Positions 25,913 through 36,403 of a stretch of 64,000 nt of DNA are shown here, piece by piece. The stretch comes from Budvicia aquatica DSM 5075 = ATCC 35567. GTDB lineage: Bacteria > Pseudomonadota > Gammaproteobacteria > Enterobacterales > Enterobacteriaceae. The position numbers and the translations under genes were made by a program. A model generated the notes under the pieces. It saw only the letters and a program-made list of their open reading frames with translations, was not told the DNA's origin and did no database searches. The first letter of the stretch is position 1, and every line of letters begins with the position of its first letter. The stretch is from assembly GCF_000427805.1 (NCBI RefSeq), contig NZ_ATYS01000028.1, positions 2,572 to 66,571 on the forward strand, written 5' to 3'.

Positions 25913-26083
25913 TTATCCTGCAACCGGCAGCGAATTTAACTTCACATTGTATATATATTTGCCCTGAAAGGTTTTCTGACATGCACGACAGTAGTAGCGC
26001 TGACAGCCTGTACGACCCTTACCATGTTTACGAACGCCATGCTTATCGCCACAATAAGGACAGGAAGAAATATATCCTTTCAT
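25913..26083 (-). CDS. Stand-alone InsA-type zinc-ribbon microprotein (copy 1)
   Basis: 56 aa, starting ATG at 26083 with GAGGAG five to six bases upstream. It begins MKGYISSCPYCGDKHGVRK and continues with HGKGRTGCQRYYCRACQKTF, giving C-x2-C and C-x2-C zinc knuckles. This is the N-terminal zinc ribbon of IS1 InsA (CPSC, NGKS.GHQRYLCSHCRKTW), but the protein stops before the InsA helix-turn-helix and no InsB is present. A second, diverged copy lies at 29449-29646 in the same orientation. Both have good ribosome sites, suggesting selected small proteins rather than debris. Function unknown. Confidence 0.7.
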   Translation of the reverse strand: MKGYISSCPYCGDKHGVRKHGKGRTGCQRYYCRACQKTFQGKYIYNVKLNSLPVAG

Positions 26084-26285
26084 ATAAACTCCTCTAATAA
26101 TTATTTTAGTTAATTTTCGGTATATTATTTATGCTTGACCAGTATCAAAATAATAATATTTATCCATACAAAACCTGACGAGATAACATCATATAAACAG
26201 ACGGTGAGAAGCAGCTAAAACAGGTGCTGAAATATAATCAGAGTCAACCAACCTTAGCTAAATAGATACCATTAAACGGGCGCTA

Positions 26286-27140
26286 TTATTCGATAGGAAT
26301 AAAATAATCACACGTAATCCAATGTTTTGTATCGGTAATTATCGTTCCATCATAATGAATATGTTCAATATCCCCTCCGGCTCTTCTTTTCAAACCGCGC
26401 GCCGGTAACTCTTCAAGATAAATATGATTAGATAACTCAGCGTAAGTGTTCCACTCACCTTCAAAATGAAAATGGGCATACAGACCGGCTTCAGAATGAA
26501 ATGATTTGGCATCGGGCATCAGTTGTTCGCTATCCGTTTTTATACCTATATTCGTGGTGACACAAATAGCACCACTCTTACTTTGAGAAGCAACAAAATC
26601 AGAGACTAAATAGATATCATTCTGATGCTTATTTAAATTCTCTTTGATTCCATCTAACCGAAAAGTACTCATATCTGGGTAGATATCATTCAACAACCCA
26701 ACCTCATAGGCAAATTGATATCCCCGATAAAACTGGTCTTGCAGATGACATAGTTCGAACTTAGGGATATCCCTCTTATTGACCAGATGAGGTGCACGTA
26801 AATAAGTTAAATCCCACTCAGGACTATTACGGTATTGGCCAGGTGAGCGTCCAAACAATTTTTTAAATTCGCGGCTAAAAGACTGCTGAGAATCAAAATT
26901 TAACCGAATAGCAATATCAATAATGGATAAGTTAGTAAGATGTAACAATAATGCGGCACGACACAGTTTTCTCTGCCGAATGTAGGCACCAATCGTCATA
27001 TCAACATAATTCTTAAATAATGATTGAATATGACGCCGGCTATATCCAGAGAGAACTGTAATATCTTCAAGATATATATCTTTCTCTAAGTTCTCTTCGA
27101 TCCATTGAAGGATAACGTTAACAGTTTGTTGTTGTATCAT
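26286..27140 (-). CDS. AraC-family regulator, Rob/SoxS-like with GyrI-type effector domain
   Basis: 284 aa, close to Rob (289). Unlike most AraC proteins the DNA-binding domain is N-terminal (about residues 5-105): VILQWIEENLEKDIYLEDIT, YSRRHIQSLFKNYVDMTIGAYIR split across the two HTHs, and FDSQQSFSREFKKLFGRSPGQYR. The C-terminal half, to YFIPIE, resembles the ligand-binding GyrI-like domain of Rob. I prefer the ATG at 27140 over the upstream one at 27194, since the extension is not seen in Rob. Probably responds to small hydrophobic or stress ligands; targets unknown. Divergent from the DUF6506 gene across a long AT-rich spacer. Confidence 0.85.
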   Translation of the reverse strand: MIQQQTVNVILQWIEENLEKDIYLEDITVLSGYSRRHIQSLFKNYVDMTIGAYIRQRKLCRAALLLHLTNLSIIDIAIRLNFDSQQSFSREFKKLFGRSPGQYRNSPEWDLTYLRAPHLVNKRDIPKFELCHLQDQFYRGYQFAYEVGLLNDIYPDMSTFRLDGIKENLNKHQNDIYLVSDFVASQSKSGAICVTTNIGIKTDSEQLMPDAKSFHSEAGLYAHFHFEGEWNTYAELSNHIYLEELPARGLKRRAGGDIEHIHYDGTIITDTKHWITCDYFIPIE

Positions 27141-27622
27141 GCCTACGCTCAGAAAGATGCAATAGCACCAAAGCCCGCTACCCACAAAATCCAAAATTAG
27201 CCAAAGAATAGGGCCAAGAATAATCGAATTGTTAAAACACAGTTTAGCTTTTTATGCAAAAATGAAGTCAAAACTAAAATTGAATGAATAACAAAATATA
27301 AAAAACTCAAAAAACGTCACCATCTAAAATTAATCCCAACCGATACAGTCATAATATAAATAGAAAAAACCACCGCTTAAGGTATAGGTGCATTAGAGGC
27401 CAATTAGTGATCAAAAGTTTCATTTATTATGAAACTATTTTCCTTGTGTACTACTTTGTGGTTTTCGAGATGGGCATATGAAAAGCCGTTATGCTGGCGA
27501 AAAAACCTAAGATAGAGAAACATACAGAAAGGTTGAAATATCGGTGCCTGTCGGCGTGGTACAATTCATTGAGTCAGATAAGCGATATGGTTTACGGATT
27601 ATCACAAACCGGAGATAAACCA
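27141..27622. other. AT-rich divergent intergenic region
   Basis: 482 bp between the Rob-like AraC gene (minus) and the DUF6506 gene (plus), with many A/T tracts. It must contain both promoters. A frame open from 27491 continues into the DUF6506 gene but its first 44 codons have no ribosome site. Nothing else recognised. Confidence 0.4.
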
Positions 27623-27946
27623 ATGACAGATATTTTAAAAGTGGCCTTTATTTTTATTGCTCCTGAAGCGGATCCGACCATCCATAATTCATGGGTAAAA
27701 ACCAAACATATCCATCTTAAAACCTTAGCGGTTAGCCACTATCAGCAAGGATGTGATCTCATTGATGCGCTATATCAAGAGGGTATTACTGGCATTGAAC
27801 TATGTGCAGGCTTTGGTCATCAAGGCGTAGCACGGATGGTTGAAGCGGCTAATGGCCGGATACAGGTTGGCGTAGTGCGCTTTGATAATCATCCTTTACT
27901 CGGCTTTCGCAGCGGCGACAGCATCAACGCTGCTCATGCTGATTAA
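27623..27946 (+). CDS. DUF6506 family protein
   Basis: 107 aa from the ATG at 27623, with GGAGATAAACCA just upstream; a longer frame from 27491 is rejected. The sequence VAFIFIAPEADPTIHNSWVK, then LIDALYQEGITGIELCAGFG and VGVVRFDNHPLLGF, matches the small alpha/beta family DUF6506. The conserved ELCxGFGHxG segment looks like a binding loop. No enzymatic function is known to me. It is 12 bp upstream of an AraC-type regulator on the same strand, so the two are probably cotranscribed. Confidence 0.75.
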   Translation: MTDILKVAFIFIAPEADPTIHNSWVKTKHIHLKTLAVSHYQQGCDLIDALYQEGITGIELCAGFGHQGVARMVEAANGRIQVGVVRFDNHPLLGFRSGDSINAAHAD

Positions 27947-27958
27947 GTGTAATCCAAA

Positions 27959-28792
27959 ATGATGTTGCGACATATCGCGGCGCCATCGAATGTGCTGTCC
28001 CCATGGATAGCACATTACTGGCGTTGGCATTTGCCAGCCGGTGTTGTCTTGCCGGAGCTGCTGCCGGGTACCGGCGGAGAGCTGATGTTTAATCAGGGAG
28101 GTGACCTATTAGTCGAGCTGATTCCTCTCAACGGTAGCATCATAACCGATACTCAAACCATCAGAACCGGAGATGCCTTCCTATTCACTCCCCGCAGGGC
28201 AAGGATTCGACTTTCGCCACTAACGCCTAAGTCTGATGTGCGCTTTATATCCGCTCGCTTACGGTGCGGAACGAGCTTCCCCCTATTTAATCTCTCTCTT
28301 GAAGAATTGGGTGACAGGCCGGTATCGCTGAACGATATGGCATTAAAATACCCCTTTCCCGATCTGTCAGAAGTTCCTTTTAACATACAGGTAAGCCAAT
28401 TAGAACGCTGGTTAATTCATCTGCTTGATAAGCACCTTACCGCGGTTTCTTATATGGCCCGGGCAGCAAATCAGCTCTATTATGGTGAAGATTTGCTCAC
28501 AGTTCGCGAGCAACTTGCCCTGACTCCACGCACCATGGAAAGACACATTCGACACTTTATTGGCGTCGACGCCCGCTATTTTTGCCGCACTGCGCGTTTT
28601 CAGCATACCATTCGTCAAATATTAGCCGGCCAGGGCATGCTGGACAGTGCGCTAGCCAATGGATACAGCGACCAATCCCACTTCATTAAAACCTGCCGGT
28701 TCTATACGGGACTCACGCCCGGTCAGTTATTTACCGAACAATATAAAGGATTAAATTATTATGTTTCCCCTGAGAGCATGACCGATCTCTGA
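27959..28792 (+). CDS. AraC-family transcriptional regulator
   Basis: 277 aa with the usual order: N-terminal cupin-like sensor (WIAHYWRWHLPAGVVLPELL, LLPGTGGELMFN) and C-terminal double HTH, about residues 170-265 (LTPRTMERHIRHFIGVDARYF, GYSDQSHFIKTCRFYTGLTP). Immediately downstream of the DUF6506 gene with a 12-bp gap, implying joint expression and perhaps control of its own operon. Ligand unknown. Confidence 0.87.
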   Translation: MMLRHIAAPSNVLSPWIAHYWRWHLPAGVVLPELLPGTGGELMFNQGGDLLVELIPLNGSIITDTQTIRTGDAFLFTPRRARIRLSPLTPKSDVRFISARLRCGTSFPLFNLSLEELGDRPVSLNDMALKYPFPDLSEVPFNIQVSQLERWLIHLLDKHLTAVSYMARAANQLYYGEDLLTVREQLALTPRTMERHIRHFIGVDARYFCRTARFQHTIRQILAGQGMLDSALANGYSDQSHFIKTCRFYTGLTPGQLFTEQYKGLNYYVSPESMTDL

Positions 28793-29091
28793 CGGTAACA
28801 AGCGCTGAACTTATGACATTTAATTTGATATCTATGATGACTTTACTCACGCTGTTTTTCTCTTTAACACAACCATTTTTAATACAACATATTGATATAA
28901 ATAAAATATAATCTTTTAATTAACAATGATCTTCAGTTGCATTTTTTTGCGATCTTTACCGAAACTTTAATATTCTTCCGTTAGATGCCCGTTCCTCCGA
29001 TTGAATATTTTACTGTATATATATACTGTAGTTTATGTTCATTCAGGTTCTGGCATGAATCAATCCATCACTTGGTCGGGAGAACGCTCTA

Positions 29092-29370
29092 ATGCAAATA
29101 AGAACAGACAGTCATACCGCAGATATCATTGCCGCACTGCGTAAAAAAGGCACCACGCTAGCCGCCGTATCACGCTCCGCAGGGTTGAGCTCATCCACGT
29201 TGGCAAATGCACTATTACGTCCGTGGCCAAAAGGCGAATGGTTAATTGCTGATGCAATAGACGTTCATCCGAGCGAAATATGGCCGAGCAGGTATTACGA
29301 CCCGCATACGGGAAAGCGCAAAGAACGGATGCCAAGAAAGACCGTCACCCTAAGCGAAATGGTCAATTAA
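29092..29370 (+). CDS. sfsB: Nlp/Ner-family HTH protein (SfsB-like)
   Basis: 92 aa, same size as E. coli SfsB (Nlp). The phage Ner-type HTH is visible as IIAALRKKGTTLAAVSRSAG, then LSSSTLANALLRPWPKGEW, with IDVHPSEIWPSRY as in the family. SfsB is a DNA-binding protein with effects on maltose genes in E. coli. Its Ner relation comes from phage Mu, but no other phage genes are nearby. Preceded by GGGAG upstream of the ATG. Confidence 0.8.
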   Translation: MQIRTDSHTADIIAALRKKGTTLAAVSRSAGLSSSTLANALLRPWPKGEWLIADAIDVHPSEIWPSRYYDPHTGKRKERMPRKTVTLSEMVN

Positions 29371-29448
29371 CAAAATAGCCGTTGCTTGCCCAGTCGCTAA
29401 TATGGCAGCGATTTAGCCAATTAATGAATGGGCAAGATTATTTCGTTG

Positions 29449-29646
29449 CTAACAGGTTTCGGCCATCTCCGCCGATGGTTTTATTGTTTCGCTTTTGCCT
29501 TTATCAATCTGATAAATATATTTTATCTGAAAAGTTCTTCGACACTCAGAGCAATAATATCGCTGTAATCCTGATCGGGTTTTACCATGCTTGCGTACAC
29601 TGCGCCACTCATGGCAATGAGGACAGGCAAACACATAACCTTTCAT
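29449..29646 (-). CDS. Stand-alone InsA-type zinc-ribbon microprotein (copy 2)
   Basis: 65 aa from the ATG at 29646, which is seven bases after AGGAGGT; the ATG at 29652 touches that ribosome site and is less likely. MKGYVFACPHCHEWRSVRK and HGKTRSGLQRYYCSECRRTF match copy 1 at 25913-26083 in architecture but only part of its residues, so this is an old duplication or two separate acquisitions. The zinc ligands are C-x2-C and C-x2-C. It lacks the InsA HTH and any InsB. Ends in a charged tail of about 20 residues. Confidence 0.7.
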   Translation of the reverse strand: MKGYVFACPHCHEWRSVRKHGKTRSGLQRYYCSECRRTFQIKYIYQIDKGKSETIKPSAEMAETC

Positions 29647-29975
29647 CTTCATACCTCCTATAATAACGGCTATAAAAGGTCGATCTTCGATATATGTTCT
29701 GATCGATGGTTTTCAATATCACTATTTATGGTGAGTCCAGGCGGGTTCAATCTAATAAAAAAGGCGCTGATAATAACGCCGTTAAATTTCATATTGGCGT
29801 CCACTATTCTCACTAACATATTGACAGGCCAACGCTTCTGCTATTTATTAATGTGGCCGACAGAAAAACCCCTTATAGTCCTCTGTCAGAGTAAAAACCT
29901 ACCGTCAGTGAGACCTAAAAAAAACAGCTGATATAGGGTCAACAAAACCATTTTTTATTTTTGCTAGGAGTTAGC
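29647..29975. other. Intergenic region upstream of the racemase gene
   Basis: 329 bp between the minus-strand zinc-ribbon gene and the racemase gene. It holds a possible promoter at 29821-29849; no other gene seen. Confidence 0.4.
29821..29849 (+). promoter_or_regulatory. Candidate sigma-70 promoter for the racemase gene
   Basis: TTGACA at 29821-29826, 17-bp spacer, TTTATT at 29844-29849 (4 of 6 to TATAAT). It would give a leader of about 120 nt before the racemase ATG at 29976. Confidence 0.4.
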
Positions 29976-31205
29976 ATGCCGCTGCAGTTACGCCATTTAG
30001 TTTTTATCCCTCTGCTTGCATTGACAGCCTGTCAGCAGCCCGCCAATGACACGTCAACAAACTCTCTGTCTGGAACTTCTCACAGCCGATCGGCCGTAGT
30101 GAATAATGCCAAAATCGAGATTTCTAAAAGCGCTCTGGAATACAACATTAAAAAAGTTCAAACGTTACTGGGAGATAAATCCTCTCTGTGCGCAATTTTA
30201 AAGGGTGATGCCTACGGCCACGATCTGTCACTGGTAGCACCGGTGATGGTAAAAAACAACGTTCAGTGCATCGGGGTCGCCAGTAACCAGGAATTGAAAA
30301 CCGTTCGGGATCAGGGCTTCACCGGCCGGTTGATGCGCGTTCGAAATGCCACAGAAGAAGAGATGCGTCAGGCTGCGGATTATGATGTAGAAGAGCTGAT
30401 CGGTAATCTGGATATGGCAAAGCGCCTGAATAACATTGCTGCACAGCAGGGCAAAACGCTGCGCGTCCACTTAGCACTGAACTCCGGCGGCATGTCACGT
30501 AATGGTCTGGAAGTGAATAACCGTGCGGGTCTGGATCAAGCTAAGGCTATTTCTGAGCTGGGTCACCTGAAAATTGTCGGCATTATGTCCCACTATCCGG
30601 AAGAAGACGCAAATGCCGTTCGCAAGGATCTTGCCCGATTTAAAAAGCAATCACAGCAGGTGCTTGAGGTTACCGGCATTAAGCGTGATGACGTGACATT
30701 ACACGTTGCCAATACCTTCGCAACCCTGACCGTACCGGAATCTTGGCTGGATATGGTGCGCGTCGGTGGGATTTTCTATGGTGATACCATTGCCAGTACT
30801 GAATACTTACGCGTTATGACGTTCAAGTCGTCTATCGCTGCTCTGAACCACTATCCAAAAGGCAACACCGTTGGCTACGATCGCACTTATACCCTAAAGC
30901 GTGACTCGTTACTGGCTAATATTCCGGTCGGATATGCCGACGGTTACCGTCGTGTATTCAGTAATGCGGGCCATGTTTTGATCCAAGGACAGCGCGTTCC
31001 GGTGGTGGGTAAAACGTCGATGAACACCGTGATGGTCGATGTAACCGACCTGAAAAATGTCAGCCCCGGCGATGAGGTTGTTTTCTTTGGCAAACAGGGT
31101 AATGCCGAAGTAACGGCGACAGAAGTTGAAGACATTAGCGGCGCGCTATTTACCGAGATGTCGATACTTTGGGGGGCCACTAATCAACGGATTTTAGTCG
31201 ATTAG
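29976..31205 (+). CDS. bsr: Broad-specificity amino-acid racemase, Bsr type, lipoprotein signal
   Basis: 409 aa, the length of Vibrio BsrV. Alanine-racemase fold with the PLP lysine in [12 protein letters not shown] (Lys76) and the second catalytic tyrosine in VGYDRTYTL (Tyr301). Unlike cytosolic Alr/DadX it has a secretion signal, ending LALTAC with Cys19 as a lipobox, so the enzyme should be exported and possibly lipid-anchored. Bsr enzymes make D-amino acids such as D-Arg, D-Met and D-Lys in the periplasm, which influence peptidoglycan and neighbours. The ATG at 29976 with TAGGAG upstream is preferred to 29961. Confidence 0.9.
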   Translation: MPLQLRHLVFIPLLALTACQQPANDTSTNSLSGTSHSRSAVVNNAKIEISKSALEYNIKKVQTLLGDKSSLCAILKGDAYGHDLSLVAPVMVKNNVQCIGVASNQELKTVRDQGFTGRLMRVRNATEEEMRQAADYDVEELIGNLDMAKRLNNIAAQQGKTLRVHLALNSGGMSRNGLEVNNRAGLDQAKAISELGHLKIVGIMSHYPEEDANAVRKDLARFKKQSQQVLEVTGIKRDDVTLHVANTFATLTVPESWLDMVRVGGIFYGDTIASTEYLRVMTFKSSIAALNHYPKGNTVGYDRTYTLKRDSLLANIPVGYADGYRRVFSNAGHVLIQGQRVPVVGKTSMNTVMVDVTDLKNVSPGDEVVFFGKQGNAEVTATEVEDISGALFTEMSILWGATNQRILVD

Positions 31206-31243
31206 TCTCACTTGCAGCCGATAGTTTATTTTTAATATCTGAC

Positions 31244-31277
31244 GGGCCGGAATGAATTATCCGGCCCCGTTATTTTT
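31244..31277 (+). terminator. Rho-independent terminator after the racemase gene
   Basis: GGGCCGGA (31244-31251) and TCCGGCCC (31260-31267) with an 8-nt loop, followed by a TTATTTTT tract. Separates the racemase from the convergent RND operon. Confidence 0.85.
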
Positions 31278-31336
31278 GATTTCGCTAAGCCGCTTATCCT
31301 TAAGGGTGAAATTTAGCGATCGGCAACATCATCTGA

Positions 31337-34300
31337 TTAGCTTGGCTTACCCCGTGATTTAACCCACTCACGTAAACGCTGTAGATGCAGATAGAACGCC
31401 GGAATAAACAGAATTCCCACCGCGGTTGCCATTAACATTCCCCAGAACACGGTAATACCAATAATTTGTCGGCTCATGGCACCTGCACCGCTGGCAAAGA
31501 CTAATGGTAACACCCCGAGAATAAAGGAAATCGCCGTCATCATTACCGCCCGAAAACGCTGTTTAGCACCATCCTGTGCGGCTTCGACAATGCTGGCCCC
31601 CTCCTCTCTTCTGGCTTTAGAAAACTCTACGATTAAAATCGCATTCTTCGCCGCCAGACCGATCAACAGTATCAGGCCGATTTGTACATAAACATCATTG
31701 GCAAAGCCGGCAATGGATAGCCCGAATATCGCCCCCGCAATGGCAAAAATAACCGACAGTTTTACCACCAGAGGAATAGTCCAGCTTTCATATTGAGCCA
31801 CTAAGAACAGGTAAGCGAATATCAATGCTGCCGCATAGATATACACCGCCTGCCCCTGACTTTGCTGTTCCTGAAATGACATTCCGCTCCACGCATAGCT
31901 ATATCCGGCAGGTAAGTTCGCGTCCAGTACGCTCTCCATTGCTGTCATGGCCTGACCTGAGCTAAAACCGTCCGCGGCTAAGCCACTGACAGAAATGGCC
32001 GGGAACTGGTTAAAGTTACTGATAAACGGCGCCCCTAAAGAAGGCCTGAGCGTAATGATATTAGCTAAGTTCACCAACGCACCGGTGTCGCTGCGCACGG
32101 TAACGTGGTTGATTTGTTCCATCTGCTGGCGGAAATCCATATCTTTTTGCACCTGAACCCGGAACATGCGGTTACTATGAGCAAAATCACCAATCGACAT
32201 CCCGCCAAATGACGTCTGTAACGTATTAAATATCCGGCTAACCGGTACCTGTAGCAGTGCCGCCCGTTCGCGATCGATACTCAGCTCAATTTCAGGTACC
32301 GAAGCACTGAAAGTCGTAAATACCCGGTTAAGCTGCGGATGTTGGTTGGCGGCAAAAATAATCCCCTGACTAACCTGCGCCAGCTCTTGAGGCGACTGGC
32401 CATCTAATGCCTGAATCCGTAGGTCAAAACCGGAAGCATTGCCTAACCCGGCAATCGACGGAGGCTGAATCACCATAATCATCGCCGAAGGAACGGCTGA
32501 CAGCTGGGCCTGAAGGTCAGCAACAATCCCATCGATATGCCGACGATCTTCCCACGGTTTTAGCATCACAATGGCAAAACCAACGTTGGATGAGTTAGTC
32601 CCGGTCAACAGGCTAAAACCGGTAATTTTAATCACGTCCTCTATAGCAGCATCGTTGTTGATCACCTCGTGCATTTGATCCATCACGGCTTGGGTACGAT
32701 TAAGCGACGCGCCATCGGGTAGCTGAACGTTAACAAAAAAGTAGCCCTGATCCTCTTCCGGCAAAAAGGACGCTGGCAGTTTGCTGTATCCCCACCAAGA
32801 GGCGAAACAGACCAGGATCACCGCAATCACACTGATATAGGCTTTATAGCTGATATGCCCGGTCAGAGTGACATAGCCATCCCGCAGGCGATCAAAGTTG
32901 CGGTTGAAGTGGCCAAAAAATCCGCTTTCCGACAAAGTACGGCGTTTTAATAAAATACTGCACAGAGCCGGAGTCAGGGTTAGTGCGTTAATACTGGAGA
33001 AAATCACCGCCGCAGACAGCGTTACGGCAAACTGGCGATAAAGCTCTCCCACAATGCCGGGAAGAACCGCGATAGGTACAAATACCGCCATCAGCACTAA
33101 GGTTGTGGCAATAATAGGGCCGGCGATCTGACTGATGGCTTTGCGAGTGGCATCAGTTGGCGTCAGTGAGTCGTCTAACAATAATATGCGCTCAACGTTT
33201 TCCACCACCACAATGGCATCATCTACCACAATAGTCAGAGCCAATATAATGGCAAACAGGCTTAGCGTATTGGCCGAATAGCCAAAAACATACAGTGCGG
33301 CAAACGTACCCAACAATGCCACCGGCATGGTCAAAGCCACAATAAAGGTTGCCCGCAGGCTCTGTAAGAACAGATAAACCACCGCCAGCACAATAATCAG
33401 CGTCAGCGTTAGAGAAATAATAATTTCATTCAGCGTCGCCGTTACCGGAACCGTTGAGTCATATTTGATGCCATACGCCAGATCGTCAGGAAAACGGGCA
33501 GAAAGGCGCTTCATTTCCTGCTGAATATCATGAGCAACGTTAAGCGCATTAGCACCCGGTGCCGGGTAGACTCCCAAGAAGGCGGAATCCATCTGGTTTA
33601 ATGACGCATTAATCTGATAGTTTTCAGCCCCTAATTCAACCCGCGCAACGTCGCGAACTCTGACTGAGCCACCGCTGGAGTTAGTGCGGATAATCACATT
33701 GCTGAATTCCGCCGGCGTGGTCATTCCCCCTTGTCCGCTGATGGTCAGTGATTGCTGCTGCCGATCGGATATTGGCGTTACGCCAATTTGCCCTGCCGCC
33801 GCCTGTACGTTTTGCTGTTGTAATGCCGTAACGATGTCCTGAACGCTGACGTTCAGTGATTCCATTTTCTGCGGGTCAAGCCAGACGCGCATGCTGTAAT
33901 CACGGGCACCGAACACCTGCACGTCACCCACTCCGTTTACCCTGGCTAAGGCATCTCTAAGTTGGATGGTGGTGTAGTTACTAACGAACAGATTATCGTG
34001 AGTCTTATTTGGCGAATAGACACTGATACCGAGCAACAGATTCGATGCGCGTTTGCGTACTGAAATACCTTGGTTATTTACCTCTGCCGGTAAGCGAGCG
34101 CTAACTTGTGATATCCGGTTTTGTACTTCTACCGCCGCCATGTCCGGGTCAGTACCGCTGGCAAAGGTAATGTTTAGCTGATAACCGCCGTTATTCGCAC
34201 TGCTTGACTCCATATACATCATGTTACTTACGCCATTGACCTGCGCCTCAAGCGGCGAGGCAACGGCCTGAACAACGTCCCGGGCGCTGGCACCGGGATA

Positions 34301-34444
34301 TACAGCGCTAACAGAAACCACCGGAGGTGCAATATCAGGATATTGTTCAACCGGAAGAATATAGACCGACACGGCGCCAATCAGTGCGATAACCAAGGAA
34401 ATAACAATGGCGAATTTAGGACGATGAATAAAAAAATGCAGCAT
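31337..34444 (-). CDS. RND multidrug efflux transporter (AcrB/MexB family)
   Basis: 1035 aa, HAE1-type RND pump. N-terminal [32 protein letters not shown] of the pore domain; proton-relay aspartates Asp408-Asp409 in [17 protein letters not shown], equal to Asp407/408 of AcrB; the [16 protein letters not shown] and late transmembrane regions are intact. The start at 34444 has AAGGGAA upstream; 34489 would overlap the adaptor gene. Works with the adaptor encoded 10 bp upstream and, presumably, a TolC encoded elsewhere. No local regulator or outer-membrane gene. Substrates not predictable. Confidence 0.93.
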   Translation of the reverse strand: MLHFFIHRPKFAIVISLVIALIGAVSVYILPVEQYPDIAPPVVSVSAVYPGASARDVVQAVASPLEAQVNGVSNMMYMESSSANNGGYQLNITFASGTDPDMAAVEVQNRISQVSARLPAEVNNQGISVRKRASNLLLGISVYSPNKTHDNLFVSNYTTIQLRDALARVNGVGDVQVFGARDYSMRVWLDPQKMESLNVSVQDIVTALQQQNVQAAAGQIGVTPISDRQQQSLTISGQGGMTTPAEFSNVIIRTNSSGGSVRVRDVARVELGAENYQINASLNQMDSAFLGVYPAPGANALNVAHDIQQEMKRLSARFPDDLAYGIKYDSTVPVTATLNEIIISLTLTLIIVLAVVYLFLQSLRATFIVALTMPVALLGTFAALYVFGYSANTLSLFAIILALTIVVDDAIVVVENVERILLLDDSLTPTDATRKAISQIAGPIIATTLVLMAVFVPIAVLPGIVGELYRQFAVTLSAAVIFSSINALTLTPALCSILLKRRTLSESGFFGHFNRNFDRLRDGYVTLTGHISYKAYISVIAVILVCFASWWGYSKLPASFLPEEDQGYFFVNVQLPDGASLNRTQAVMDQMHEVINNDAAIEDVIKITGFSLLTGTNSSNVGFAIVMLKPWEDRRHIDGIVADLQAQLSAVPSAMIMVIQPPSIAGLGNASGFDLRIQALDGQSPQELAQVSQGIIFAANQHPQLNRVFTTFSASVPEIELSIDRERAALLQVPVSRIFNTLQTSFGGMSIGDFAHSNRMFRVQVQKDMDFRQQMEQINHVTVRSDTGALVNLANIITLRPSLGAPFISNFNQFPAISVSGLAADGFSSGQAMTAMESVLDANLPAGYSYAWSGMSFQEQQSQGQAVYIYAAALIFAYLFLVAQYESWTIPLVVKLSVIFAIAGAIFGLSIAGFANDVYVQIGLILLIGLAAKNAILIVEFSKARREEGASIVEAAQDGAKQRFRAVMMTAISFILGVLPLVFASGAGAMSRQIIGITVFWGMLMATAVGILFIPAFYLHLQRLREWVKSRGKPS

Positions 34445-34454
34445 CTGCTTTCCC

Positions 34455-35585
34455 TTAATTAACTGTTTGTGATGCAACCGGGTGCGCATTCACCGTCATG
34501 CCGGCTCTGACATGTTGAATCCCCGAAACAATCACTTGCTCATCAGCCTTGAGTCCTTCAACGACTTCATATTCTTGCTGGAACTGTCTGCCTAGCTGTA
34601 CTGGTCGAACTTCAACTTTATTTTCTTTATCAACAACTAAAACAAAGTGGCCCTGTTTATTTTGCTGTAGTGCAGCAATAGGCACCATGGTCACGGTTTC
34701 CGGCTCTTCAGGTAATAATGAAACGCTGACGACTCCGCCCGGCAATAACAGATGCTGTGGATTATTAAACCGGGTACGGATCACCACGGAGCCGGTCTGA
34801 GTGTCGATTTGGTTATCGATAGAGTCAAAGGTGCCGCTTTCAGAATAGAGTTTGCCGTTTGAAAGTCTGATCTGTGGAATATAAGACAAAGAGTCATTAC
34901 CCTTAGTGCCTTTATATCTGGCTGAAATATAGTCTTTTTCATTAATGGCAATGGCGATACGAATGGGATCAAGCTGAACAATATTAACTAATGAACCGCT
35001 GGCGGGGTTAATCAAACTCCCGACGTGGAAACGACTTTGGCCAACCTGCCCGGTTATCGGAGAGGTAATCCGAGTATAGCTCAGTTGAATTTGCTGCAAT
35101 CGCAGGTTTGCTTCACTTTGAGCGACGGCAGCTCGGGTCATATCCCGCTGTGCTCTGGCCTCATCTACCGCGGCCTGACTTGCCGACCGGCTGGCACCCA
35201 GTTGCTGTAAACGATTTAGATTCACCTGGGCATGCTGAGCATTAGCTTTAGCGCTTTCTAGCTGAGCCTCTGCCAGCGCTACCGCCGTTTGATGCAATGC
35301 AGGATCGATTTCGAACAGTACATCCCCTTCCTTTACCATCTGACCATCGGTAAATAGCCGTTCGGTAATAAACCCTTCAGTTCGGGTGGTAACATCAATC
35401 ATCTGCATCGCTTCGATGCGACCTAAGTATTGTCGTGCATTTTCTGGCGTTGCTAATCGGGTCAGTGCCACATTCACAGAGACCAGCGGTGCAGCGGGTG
35501 CCGCAGACAGGCCAATCACAGATAGCCCGAATAAACCCAAAACCAACAAATAGCAGGATAGAATCACAGAGTTTCGATTAAGCAT
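34455..35585 (-). CDS. RND efflux periplasmic adaptor (AcrA/HlyD family)
   Basis: 376 aa. N-terminal hydrophobic segment ([21 protein letters not shown]) without a conventional lipobox, so it is probably either cleaved or membrane-anchored rather than a lipoprotein like AcrA. Lipoyl half-motifs ([20 protein letters not shown] and [17 protein letters not shown]) flank a coiled-coil hairpin (about residues 100-165, rich in Ala/Gln/Leu). Beta-barrel and membrane-proximal domains follow. First gene of a two-gene operon with the RND pump. Confidence 0.9.
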   Translation of the reverse strand: MLNRNSVILSCYLLVLGLFGLSVIGLSAAPAAPLVSVNVALTRLATPENARQYLGRIEAMQMIDVTTRTEGFITERLFTDGQMVKEGDVLFEIDPALHQTAVALAEAQLESAKANAQHAQVNLNRLQQLGASRSASQAAVDEARAQRDMTRAAVAQSEANLRLQQIQLSYTRITSPITGQVGQSRFHVGSLINPASGSLVNIVQLDPIRIAIAINEKDYISARYKGTKGNDSLSYIPQIRLSNGKLYSESGTFDSIDNQIDTQTGSVVIRTRFNNPQHLLLPGGVVSVSLLPEEPETVTMVPIAALQQNKQGHFVLVVDKENKVEVRPVQLGRQFQQEYEVVEGLKADEQVIVSGIQHVRAGMTVNAHPVASQTVN

Positions 35586-36403
35586 AAGGTAAATTTTGCC
35601 CTTAGAATGATATGCTGATACTTCTGTGCATTCAGCGAGAACGACACAAAAAATTTAAATAGCTATCGTTTACATAAGCGTGTCTTTATATATTAAGACA
35701 TAATAGCCAAAGTGATAACTCAGTCTGTTTTAACAAAAATGCCAGAAACAAACGCATCCATCCCTGAACGTATTGAAATATTTAAAAATAACTCACAACG
35801 CCACTGCCACTCCCTTATTTTAAAACATAACCTGTTGCCAACTCTCTTTTACAGCCTGATAAACACGTTAAAAAATAAAAAACCAGACAAACCTGCCACC
35901 ATGAAATAAGTGAAATAATAGGTATTGGCGATGAATAGACTGTATAAACCCGCGATATAAATTCTACCGATGAATATGGTGAATAAACAATAGTTTCCTA
36001 ATAATCACCACAGAAAGTATGGATAAATTGTTGCGACGCATGGGTAGCGTAAGGAGCACACCCTTTTAAAACGCGATTTTCGATAGATTTTGAAAATTTG
36101 TTTTTGTTAAAAATCATTACGTTAACAATCTCCACTGAAAAAATCATGCAACTCAAAAAAGATGATTTATACTCTAATTAAAGTATAAACAAAAATGTTC
36201 AAAGTAATAATAAATTCTTGATTAATAATGCTTTAATAAGTAGTTAATAAATTTATAATTAATTTATAATGTGTTTCAAATGATAATCGATATTTATTCT
36301 TAAATTTTCATGCTCTAATTACCAACAGATGTTTTTACTATAAAGTGTTTTCCACCCTACTCAATTATCGTATCTTTTATCTATTTCTATTGAGAGTAAT
36401 TCT
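35586..36403. other. Long AT-rich intergenic region
   Basis: 818 bp between the divergent adaptor gene and slyB. A 65-codon frame at 35712-35909 lacks a ribosome site and recognisable features and is not called. The region presumably carries the promoters of both flanking units. No repeat, tRNA or IS remnant recognised. Confidence 0.4.

Noticed and set aside
29092-29370. Prophage remnant suggested by the Ner-like protein
   Set aside because: Nlp/SfsB proteins are stable chromosomal genes in enterics and no other phage genes are present.
25913-29646. Composite transposon bounded by two IS1-like ends
   Set aside because: The two zinc-ribbon genes are in direct orientation but diverged, and neither has an insB gene, terminal inverted repeats or an obvious target duplication.
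29382-29663. 93-codon plus-strand frame
   Set aside because: Shadow of the minus-strand zinc-ribbon gene, which has the CxxC motifs and a strong ribosome binding site.
35712-35909. 65-codon plus-strand frame in the gap before slyB
   Set aside because: No ribosome binding site, no recognisable motif and AT-driven codon content; not called.
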